Shown here piece after piece: positions 8,934-16,201 of a stretch of DNA of 64,000 nucleotides. The translations under genes were made by a program, and so were the position numbers. The first letter of the stretch is position 1. Each line of letters opens with the position of its first letter. This stretch comes from MPNP01 sp963668325. GTDB taxonomy: Bacteria > Pseudomonadota > Alphaproteobacteria > Rhodobacterales > Rhodobacteraceae. Where the stretch lies: the NCBI GenBank assembly GCA_963668325.1, contig OY764222.1, forward strand, positions 930,001-994,000, given 5' to 3'. Under the pieces are notes generated by a model, which was given only the letters and a program-made list of their open reading frames with translations, was not told where the DNA came from and made no database searches.

Positions 8934-10337
8934 ATGGCAAACAGACTGGAAGAACAGATAGAAGACCTGCTCGTCAAGGGTAGGGTAGCCATGGACCTTT
9001 TCCAAAGTGAAGATCAGGCCAATGTTGACATGGCAGTGAGAGCTTTGGCCTGGGCCATCTACAAACCTGAACACTCGCGCCTGCTCGCCGAGATGGCGGT
9101 TAAGGATACCGGTTTGGGAAATGTTGAGTCAAAAGTCATCAAAAACACCCGCAAGACTTTTGGAACCCTCAGGGACCTCCTTCGGGCAAAAACGATTGGT
9201 GTTATCGAGAACAATCTAGAAAAGGGTATAGTGAAATATGGCAAGCCAGTCGGTGTTGTAGGGGCCATATGTCCTTCGACAAACCCTTCGGCAACCCCAG
9301 CCAACAAGGCCATGATGGCTGTCAAAGGAGGTAATGCCGTCATTATCGCACCCTCGCCAGCTGGCTATGGCACAACTGCCAAAACAGTTGAGTTCATGCG
9401 GGCTGAACTGCAAAGATCCGGTTTCCCACCGAACCTTGTTCAGATCCTTCCTTCGCCTGTGAACAAGGAAGCCACTCAAAAACTAATTGAAAAAGTTGAT
9501 CTGGCAGTGGTAACCGGATCACAAAACAATGTCTCACGCGCCATGCGGTCGGGAACCGTTGCCATCGGGGTTGGTCCTGGTAATGTTCCTGTAATCATTG
9601 ATCAAACAGCAGATTTGAATGATGCCGCCAAAAAAATAACCATGTCCAAGATTTTCGATAATGCCACATCATGCTCCTCCGAAAATGCCCTGGTTATTCT
9701 GGATAATGTTTATGAAAAAGCAGTTCATGCCCTGATTAAGGAAGGCGGGTGGTTATGCACCCCCGAACAAAAAGCGAAAGTTCAGGAAAAACTTTGGGTG
9801 AACGGAGTATTGAATAGAAAAGTTATTGCCAAAGATGCTCATATTGCTGCCGAGGTTTTTGGTCTGCCATCCGAAGCACGAAAAAGTAAGTTTTTCATGG
9901 TGGAAGAAATGACAATTGGCCGAAATGGGAGTTTTGCAGACGAGAAACTTTCATTGGTTCTGACCTTATATCGGGCCAGAGATTTTGAAGATGCTCAAAG
10001 GATAACCAAAGAAATTCTCGAAGTTAAGGGCAAAGGACATTCGGTAGGAATTCATACAGCTGACATGGAAAATGCCAACAAGGTTGCCCAAACCACAGAT
10101 GTCGTAAGAGTCTTGGTCAATCAGGCCCACACCTTTGGTAATGGGGGAGGCTTTGACAACAGTTTGCCTTTTACCCTTTCGATGGGGGGAGGTACTTGGG
10201 CAGGGAACACTATATCCGATAACCTGAACTATAAGCATTTTATCAATATAACACATCTTGTGACCACCATCGAACCAGACAAACCTGATGAGGAGGAGTT
10301 GTTTGGTCCCTTATGGAAGAAGTTTGGATACGGGTAG
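8934..10337 (+). CDS. sauS: CoA-acylating aldehyde dehydrogenase, probable sulfoacetaldehyde dehydrogenase
   Basis: A 467-residue member of the acylating branch of the aldehyde dehydrogenases (related to EutE and the N-terminus of AdhE), interconverting an aldehyde and its acyl-CoA with NAD(P)+. The catalytic cysteine lies in KIFDNATSCSSENALV near residue 245, and the cofactor region includes CPSTNPSATPANKAM and GVGPGNVPVI. The FDNATSCSSEN version and overall length match the group annotated as sulfoacetaldehyde dehydrogenase (acylating). The context of an organic-acid importer, an ADP-forming CoA ligase and a sulfite reductase operon supports sulfoacetyl-CoA as substrate. That substrate is inferred; another short acyl-CoA is possible. 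Confidence 0.65.
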   Translation: MANRLEEQIEDLLVKGRVAMDLFQSEDQANVDMAVRALAWAIYKPEHSRLLAEMAVKDTGLGNVESKVIKNTRKTFGTLRDLLRAKTIGVIENNLEKGIVKYGKPVGVVGAICPSTNPSATPANKAMMAVKGGNAVIIAPSPAGYGTTAKTVEFMRAELQRSGFPPNLVQILPSPVNKEATQKLIEKVDLAVVTGSQNNVSRAMRSGTVAIGVGPGNVPVIIDQTADLNDAAKKITMSKIFDNATSCSSENALVILDNVYEKAVHALIKEGGWLCTPEQKAKVQEKLWVNGVLNRKVIAKDAHIAAEVFGLPSEARKSKFFMVEEMTIGRNGSFADEKLSLVLTLYRARDFEDAQRITKEILEVKGKGHSVGIHTADMENANKVAQTTDVVRVLVNQAHTFGNGGGFDNSLPFTLSMGGGTWAGNTISDNLNYKHFINITHLVTTIEPDKPDEEELFGPLWKKFGYG

Positions 10338-10342
10338 GAGTA

Positions 10343-11464
10343 ATGGCCAACTTATGTGAATACAGTGGTAAAAAATTATTGGCTAAGGCTGGTTTAAAAG
10401 TACCCAAGGGTCAAGTGGCTTCTTCGGTGAATGAGGTCGCAATAGCGTACCAGGAAATTGGACCGTGTGTATTGAAAGCCCAAGTTCCCATCGGAAAAAG
10501 AGGCAAGTCGGGAGGAATTCAGAAGGCCAATAACCGGGAAGAAGCGCTAAGCATAGCAAAACATATGTTTGGTATGGATATCGGTGGGCATGAAGTTAAA
10601 AAAATCTTGCTTGAAGAAGTTGCAGATATTAACACTGAATGCTATGCCGCCATTATCAATGACACCCGAACCAAGGGCCCAATGCTGGTGTTTTCCACCA
10701 TGGGTGGGATGGATGTAGAAGAAATATCACAGCAAGATCCAACTCAGATGATTTTTAAGCCCATACCCTTTGGAAATACCCTTTCAAAAGAATTTATTCG
10801 AGATGCTATCAGCCACCTGCCCCTCGTTACAGACAAAATAGTCGATACCATCCAGCAATTGTTTCAGGTCTATCGTTTGAATGATGCCGAACTCGTCGAA
10901 ATTAATCCGCTGGTAATTACCAGTGATTCAGAAATCATTGCCCTTGATTGCAAATTTATTCTCGATGACTCCTCAATTTATCGGCAGGAGAAACTCAGCA
11001 GCGAAATAGCTCCGGAAAAGCAAACAACCCTGGAAAAAAGAGCCGCTCAAAGTGGTTTGAAGTATATAGAATTGGACGGTAATGTCGGGGTAATTGCCAA
11101 TGGTGCTGGACTGACCATGACAACTATGGATGCGATAACCTATTTTGGTGGAAAACCGGCAAATTTTCTTGAAATCGGCGGTGAAGCATATACCAAAAGC
11201 AAGGAAGCATTGGAAATACTATTGCAAAACCCCAGAATTAAATCCATCCTGGTTAATTTTTGTGGTGCTTTTGCCCGCACGGATGTGATGACCGAAGGTA
11301 TTGTCAAAGCCTGGCAAGAGTTGGAACCGGACATTCCAATATTTTTTTCCATTAATGGTACCGGTTATTTAGAAGCGATTGCCATGGTCAGGGAGGGCTT
11401 AAACCTGGAGCCATTCGATTTGATGGATGAGGCTGTCATCAAAGCCGTGGAAGCAGCAAGATAG
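10343..11464 (+). CDS. ADP-forming acyl-CoA ligase, beta (ATP-grasp) subunit, succinyl-CoA synthetase-like
   Basis: A 373-residue homologue of SucC. The N-terminal ATP-grasp region (CEYSGKKLLAKAGLKVPKG, then PCVLKAQVPIGKRGKSGGI) and the C-terminal CoA-ligase domain (ANGAGLTMTTMDAITYFGGKPANF, LVNFCGAFARTDVMTEGI) are both present. The ATG at 10343 was chosen because it starts the conserved region after a GGAG, although the spacing is only two bases. Immediate coupling to the acylating dehydrogenase and the alpha-like subunit suggests a ligase that activates the imported acid. Two-subunit ADP-forming ligases are known to handle sulfoacetate in sulfonate pathways, which fits, but the protein is divergent and substrate is unproven. 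Confidence 0.75.
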   Translation: MANLCEYSGKKLLAKAGLKVPKGQVASSVNEVAIAYQEIGPCVLKAQVPIGKRGKSGGIQKANNREEALSIAKHMFGMDIGGHEVKKILLEEVADINTECYAAIINDTRTKGPMLVFSTMGGMDVEEISQQDPTQMIFKPIPFGNTLSKEFIRDAISHLPLVTDKIVDTIQQLFQVYRLNDAELVEINPLVITSDSEIIALDCKFILDDSSIYRQEKLSSEIAPEKQTTLEKRAAQSGLKYIELDGNVGVIANGAGLTMTTMDAITYFGGKPANFLEIGGEAYTKSKEALEILLQNPRIKSILVNFCGAFARTDVMTEGIVKAWQELEPDIPIFFSINGTGYLEAIAMVREGLNLEPFDLMDEAVIKAVEAAR

Positions 11465-11471
11465 GTTTCGA

Positions 11472-12353
11472 ATGATACTAAGAAAGCAACATCGTGTCCT
11501 GGTTTTTGGTATCACTGGAAAACAGGGTACTTTCTGGGGAGCAGAAATGCTCAACTACGGAACCAGGGTTGTAGGAGGTGTAAACCCCCGCAAGGCTGGG
11601 CAGGTCCATTTGGGGGTTCCAGTTTATGCTTCAGCAAGCCAGGCAGTAAAAGATATGGATTTTGATACTGCCCTGTTTTTTGTTCCACCCGCGGCCTGCA
11701 AGCAAGCCACCATTGATGCCTGTGAGGCTGGTACCAAGGTTGTTATTTGTCTAACCGAGCATATACCGGTGCAGGATGTTATGGAAATGGTATCCATTGC
11801 CCGGTTGAACGGTACACAGATAATTGGACCCAACACAGCTGGGATGGTAACTCCGAGCGAGGCCTTTGCAGGTATCATGCCGGGTTTCAATAAGAAAGTT
11901 TTCCAGGAAGGATCCATTGGGGTAATTTCCAGGTCAGGCAGTCTTGGAACCTTGGTCTGTCTGAATTTGGTTCAACATGGCTTCGGCCAATCGGCATTCT
12001 ATGGTATTGGTGGCGATCCAATCATAGGTACAAATACCAGGGAAGCCCTGCAACACATGAATGAGGACCCAAAAACCAAGGCCATCGTGATTTGTGGAGA
12101 AATTGGCGGGACAGCTGAAGAAGAAGCTGCTGATTATGCCACAACCATTAACAAGCCTGTTGTTGCTTTTATAGCAGGTAAAAGTTCCCCGGAAGGAAAA
12201 AAGATGGGACATGCCGGAGCTATTGTTTCAGGAAGTTCAGGAAGCTATAAGGCAAAAAGGGCATATTTGGAAAAAAACGATATTCAGGTAGCAGATATCC
12301 CCAGCCAAATACCCGATCTCCTAAAGGCCAAAAAAGGTTTCAATCTTCAATAA
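11472..12353 (+). CDS. ADP-forming acyl-CoA ligase, alpha subunit, succinyl-CoA synthetase-like
   Basis: A 293-residue homologue of SucD. The CoA-binding Rossmann domain has VLVFGITGKQGTFWGAEML, followed by GPNTAGMVTP and SRSGSLGTL. The phosphohistidine region GHAGAIVSG near residue 241 is intact, indicating an active phosphoenzyme mechanism. I chose the ATG at 11472, seven bases after the beta-subunit stop, because an earlier in-frame ATG would add 15 residues overlapping the upstream gene and unrelated to the family. It closes the tct operon. The enzyme would run as acid + ATP + CoA to acyl-CoA + ADP + phosphate. Confidence 0.78.
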   Translation: MILRKQHRVLVFGITGKQGTFWGAEMLNYGTRVVGGVNPRKAGQVHLGVPVYASASQAVKDMDFDTALFFVPPAACKQATIDACEAGTKVVICLTEHIPVQDVMEMVSIARLNGTQIIGPNTAGMVTPSEAFAGIMPGFNKKVFQEGSIGVISRSGSLGTLVCLNLVQHGFGQSAFYGIGGDPIIGTNTREALQHMNEDPKTKAIVICGEIGGTAEEEAADYATTINKPVVAFIAGKSSPEGKKMGHAGAIVSGSSGSYKAKRAYLEKNDIQVADIPSQIPDLLKAKKGFNLQ

Positions 12354-12586
12354 GAAATCAGCGACAACAATATTTTGAAAGGTTTGGGTAAGGGTAAAAC
12401 CTGTGAGGTCAAAAAAGCCTCGTAAACACTCATTTTGCAAATTGAGAATCTTCAAAACATCTGTTCTATATATTTCATAATGTAGAATATAATTTCAATT
12501 GATTTCATATTTGTTGAAAATATTAAAATATTTTCCTAACTTACCTCATTCGATTTTCCTATTTTTGTTCTCTAGGAAGGTAGCGA

Positions 12587-13783
12587 ATGAAGTATTTTCC
12601 GTTGTTTTTGGATTTGGTCGGAAAAAAAGTAGTAATTTCCGGTGCTGGTACAACAGCAGTTCCAAAAATAAGATTACTGATGAAAACAAGGGCCCGAATT
12701 CTCGTGTTCGGAATGATGCCGGAACCAGAAATCATAAACTGGCACTCCCAAGGAAAATTAATCCATTTTGACCGGGAGGTGGCATCGGAAGATCTCAAGA
12801 ATTGTGTGTTGCTCTATGGGGCAGATAACAACCCCGAAAAAGATCAGAAGGTACTTGCTTTGGGTGAAACCCATGGCGTTTTGGTCAATATCGTAGATAA
12901 TCTTCAACTAAGTCAGTTTATTACACCAGCAATTGTTGACAGAGACCCTGTAACCGTTGCCATTGGGACCGAAGGAACGGCTCCTGTGCTGGCTCGCAAG
13001 ATTAAGGCAAGGGTTGAAGATTTACTCCCGGTATCACTCGGCAAGTTCGCAAAAATAAGTACCACCTTCAGGGGCCGGGTGGCCTCAAAACTTTCAGCAG
13101 TTCAAATCAGATCGTTCTGGGCCTCAATCTTTGAGGGTATGCTTCAGAAAAACGTTCAGGCAATGCCCGAGGAGAAAATACTCGAAAACCTTGCCACCTC
13201 GCTCGAGAATTTTGATGCAGATAAAGCTGGTCAGAGTGTTTTTTATTTGGTGGAATCCGGTGTCAACAATCCAGATTTACTAACTGTCAAAGCCCGTAGG
13301 CTGATCGAAAATGCCGATATCGTGTTTTATGATCACAAGATTTCCAAACACATCCTGGAATTGGCAAGAAGGGAAGCACAATTCATTGATCTTGACCAAA
13401 GAACCTCTTCTGTAACTCAATCAAGGCAACAAATTATCAAAACAATTTGCCAGAAAGCATCCCAAGGAGAAACCATATTACAATTGGGCACCAACACCCT
13501 CCAGATGTGGGAAACTCTTGGACCAGAATCGAGCAATATTGAGGAATTAGGGATCAAATTCGAGTTTGTACCAGGCGTTTCCCCTATAAGAACACAAGGC
13601 AGCGGGGAAAAACCTACCGACCTGCTATCGGTTTTCCTTGATAATCGCACCAGATGGAAAGACGGTGTCAATTTGAGTTCCGTATATCCCAAACAACCAG
13701 AAGAGTCCGAGGAAAAGTTTCCTCATCTCTTGCATGGAAACCGGAGTAGTTTAGACACCGGGGTCCCAATGGGAGAAGGTTGA
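12587..13783 (+). CDS. cysG: Siroheme synthase with intact precorrin-2 dehydrogenase half and decayed, truncated SUMT half
   Basis: A 398-residue CysG-like protein. Residues 1 to about 205 form the precorrin-2 dehydrogenase/sirohydrochlorin ferrochelatase module: the nucleotide-binding GAGTTAVPK, the position of the catalytic Asp (GADNNPEK), and GVLVNIVDN with VAIGTEGTAPVLARK are kept. From about residue 220 a uroporphyrinogen-III methyltransferase-like domain starts (NNPDLLTVKARRLIENADIV), but the SAM-binding GAGPGD and RLKGGDPFxFGRG motifs are replaced (ESGVNN; LQLGTNTLQMWETLG) and the chain ends soon after VPGVSP, about 60 residues early. The second half is probably non-catalytic, so precorrin-2 must come from another methyltransferase. 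A good leader (AGGAAGG) precedes the ATG, and the stop overlaps DUF2849. Confidence 0.85.
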   Translation: MKYFPLFLDLVGKKVVISGAGTTAVPKIRLLMKTRARILVFGMMPEPEIINWHSQGKLIHFDREVASEDLKNCVLLYGADNNPEKDQKVLALGETHGVLVNIVDNLQLSQFITPAIVDRDPVTVAIGTEGTAPVLARKIKARVEDLLPVSLGKFAKISTTFRGRVASKLSAVQIRSFWASIFEGMLQKNVQAMPEEKILENLATSLENFDADKAGQSVFYLVESGVNNPDLLTVKARRLIENADIVFYDHKISKHILELARREAQFIDLDQRTSSVTQSRQQIIKTICQKASQGETILQLGTNTLQMWETLGPESSNIEELGIKFEFVPGVSPIRTQGSGEKPTDLLSVFLDNRTRWKDGVNLSSVYPKQPEESEEKFPHLLHGNRSSLDTGVPMGEG

Positions 13784-14085
13784 TGGCTAGAAAATTCCTA
13801 CCCAAGGTAATCACCTCGAACCATTTACTAGAGGGTGATGTGATTTATCTTGCCGATGGCGGAAATTGGGTTAGAAATATTTCCCAAGCAGCTGTTTTTC
13901 ATGACTCCGAAACGGCAGACATAAAACTTGCCGAAGCCGATTTACAAAGGAATATCCACGTAGGTGCCTATCTCGCCGATACAAAACTGGACACTGATGG
14001 GAAACCGGAGCCAGTTCATTTCCGGGAGCAATTCAGAACCTTGGGACCTTCCAATTATTTTCACGGTAAACAAGCTGGAAACTAG
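13783..14085 (+). CDS. DUF2849 family protein of the sulfite reductase operon
   Basis: A 100-residue soluble protein typical of the small DUF2849 family, found between the siroheme synthase and CysI genes in alphaproteobacteria. The sequence shows KVITSNHLLEGDVIYL near the N-terminus and HVGAYLADTK in the middle. The ATG at 13783 overlaps the preceding stop (TGATG), and the gene ends directly against the cysI ATG (TAGATG), so the three are translationally coupled. Its exact role is unknown; constant linkage points to sulfite reduction or siroheme handling. Confidence 0.85.
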   Translation: MARKFLPKVITSNHLLEGDVIYLADGGNWVRNISQAAVFHDSETADIKLAEADLQRNIHVGAYLADTKLDTDGKPEPVHFREQFRTLGPSNYFHGKQAGN

Positions 14086-15768
14086 ATGTATAAATACAAT
14101 GAATTTGATCACACCTTTGTCAGATCGCGGGTAGAGGAATTCAGGGACCAGGTAGAAAGACGGCTATCTGGAACCCTGACCGAAGAAGAATTCAAGCCGC
14201 TACGGCTGAAGAATGGTCTCTATCTCCAACTCCATGCCTATATGCTCCGGGTCGCCATTCCCTATGGGACTCTTAACAGCAGTCAGATGCGACAGTTGGC
14301 CATGATTGCTGAAGAATGGGACAAGGGCTATGGCCATTTCACAACCAGGCAGAATGTTCAATTCAACTGGCCAAAGCTTAAGGATGTACCAGATATCCTG
14401 GATGCGCTTGCCGATGTTTCCATGCATGCAATCCAAACCTCAGGTAATTGTATCAGAAATGTTACAGCAGACCATTTTGCTGGTGCGGCCAGAGATGAAA
14501 TTGAAGACGCTCGCATGACCGCAGAACTGTTGAGGCAATGGTCAACCGATCATCCTGAGTTCCAATATCTCCCTAGGAAATTCAAGATTGCCGTAACTGG
14601 ATCGCCAAACGACAGAGCTGTAACCCGGGCACATGATATTGGGCTCAGAACTATTAAAGATTCTGAGGGACGTAAAGGATACGAAGTCTTGATCGGGGGT
14701 GGTCTTGGTAGGACTCCCATGATTGGCAAGGTTGTCAGGGAATTTCTTCCCAAGGAGGATTTATTACCTTATGTTGAGGCCATTTTGAGGGTTTATAACC
14801 TTAGTGGCAGAAGAGACAATAAATACAAGGCCCGTATAAAAATCCTTGTGCACGAAACAGGGATAGAGGAGTTGAAAGCACAAATTGAAAAGGAGTTTGT
14901 AACCCGTAAGGCTGACTTTCCAGGTGTTAATCCTGTACTCCTTCAAACGATTGAGCAAGATTTTGCTCCACCAGTATTCAACAAGTTATCAGTCGATAGT
15001 TATGTCTCAAGAGTAGCCCATGATCGTGAGTTTAGAGAATGGGTAAAAAATAATGTCGCAAGGCACAAGGTTCCTGAGTATGGAATAGTGACAGTTTCGC
15101 TGAAACCTGTTGGAGGAACACCCGGAGATGCAACAGCTGATCAAATGAGGGTCTTGGGGGACTTGGGCGAATCATTTGCCCATGATGAATTGCGGGTAAG
15201 TCATGAACAAAACATCGTTCTTCCCCATATCCCAAAGGCTTATATCCCCAAGGTTTATGATGAATTAAAGAAAGCTGGGCTTGCTACACCCAATCTGGGG
15301 CTGTTGTCAGATATTATTGCTTGCCCTGGTATGGATTATTGTGCATTGGCAACAGCTCGTTCCATACCAATTGCCCAAGATATTGCCAAGCGGTTTGACC
15401 AACTGAAACTGGAACAGGAAATCGGCCCCCTGAAAATCAAGATTTCAGGCTGTATCAACGCCTGTGGGCACCATCATGTAGGACATATAGGTATTCTCGG
15501 ACTGGACAAGGCCGGCGTTGAGAATTATCAGATTACGCTTGGTGGAAATGCCACTGAGGATGCCCACATTGGGACAAGAGTTGGACCCGGTTTTTCTTCT
15601 GAGGAACTCATACCTGCCCTGGAGCGATTGTTAACGTCATACCTGAAACTCAGGGAATCGTCCGAGGAAACCTTTTATAAATGCTATAACCGTCTGGGTA
15701 TGGATCCATTCAAGGAAGCTCTGTATCCCCATTTAAAACCCAAACAAACGGAGAGGACAGGACATTGA
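14086..15768 (+). CDS. cysI: Sulfite (nitrite) reductase hemoprotein, siroheme and 4Fe-4S containing
   Basis: A 560-residue enzyme reducing sulfite to sulfide with six electrons. It has the duplicated ferredoxin-like and siroheme/4Fe-4S domains of the family. Cluster ligands are visible as ACPGMDYCALA (C-x5-C) and SGCINACGHHHVGHIG (C-x3-C) near residues 416-470. The arginine-rich active-site stretch TTRQNVQFNW near residue 86 and NCIRNVTAD near residue 122 fit. Context (DUF2849 upstream, DUF934 downstream) favours sulfite over nitrite reductase. No flavoprotein partner is nearby, so electrons probably come from ferredoxin or a distant reductase. Confidence 0.9.
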   Translation: MYKYNEFDHTFVRSRVEEFRDQVERRLSGTLTEEEFKPLRLKNGLYLQLHAYMLRVAIPYGTLNSSQMRQLAMIAEEWDKGYGHFTTRQNVQFNWPKLKDVPDILDALADVSMHAIQTSGNCIRNVTADHFAGAARDEIEDARMTAELLRQWSTDHPEFQYLPRKFKIAVTGSPNDRAVTRAHDIGLRTIKDSEGRKGYEVLIGGGLGRTPMIGKVVREFLPKEDLLPYVEAILRVYNLSGRRDNKYKARIKILVHETGIEELKAQIEKEFVTRKADFPGVNPVLLQTIEQDFAPPVFNKLSVDSYVSRVAHDREFREWVKNNVARHKVPEYGIVTVSLKPVGGTPGDATADQMRVLGDLGESFAHDELRVSHEQNIVLPHIPKAYIPKVYDELKKAGLATPNLGLLSDIIACPGMDYCALATARSIPIAQDIAKRFDQLKLEQEIGPLKIKISGCINACGHHHVGHIGILGLDKAGVENYQITLGGNATEDAHIGTRVGPGFSSEELIPALERLLTSYLKLRESSEETFYKCYNRLGMDPFKEALYPHLKPKQTERTGH

Positions 15769-16190
15769 GTAAAATTGTTCGTGATGATGGGTTTGACCAG
15801 GACAACTTAAGCGAATTAGATTTTGTAACTCTGGAGACTTTAAGGCAGGGGGTTGAAAATCCGGTTAGACTTGCTCTGAAAAATGACGAGAATCCTGATG
15901 AATTACAGCCTTTTTTCTGCTGGATAGAAATGATCAGAATCCCATTTCCTGATTTTAATGATGGCCGGGGATTCAGCTTGGCCAAAAGATTGAGGCAATT
16001 GGGGTATGAAGGGGTTCTACGGGCTCAGGGATATCTGATTGCCGATCAATACAGGATGGCCAGACTAAGCGGCTTTGATGAAATAGAAATAGACGATTTG
16101 CTTGCTGCCAGACAACCGGAATGGCTATGGCAAAGCCAAGTCATGAAGAAAAACCTGAGTTACCAGGAAAGACTGTTAAAAGCAGGATAG
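15765..16190 (+). CDS. DUF934 family protein of the sulfite reductase operon
   Basis: A 141-residue protein with the DUF934 signature GRGFSLAKRLRQLGYEGVLRAQGYLIADQYRMARLSGFDEIEID (middle third). DUF934 usually follows cysI and cysH in proteobacterial sulfur operons. It starts at a TTG that overlaps the cysI stop, with a purine-rich leader (GGAGAGGACAGG). The cysH gene normally found between cysI and DUF934 in alphaproteobacteria is absent here. The gene ends 12 bases from the secA stop in a convergent arrangement. Confidence 0.88.
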   Translation: MSKIVRDDGFDQDNLSELDFVTLETLRQGVENPVRLALKNDENPDELQPFFCWIEMIRIPFPDFNDGRGFSLAKRLRQLGYEGVLRAQGYLIADQYRMARLSGFDEIEIDDLLAARQPEWLWQSQVMKKNLSYQERLLKAG

Positions 16191-16201
16191 TTCCATAAGG
16201 T

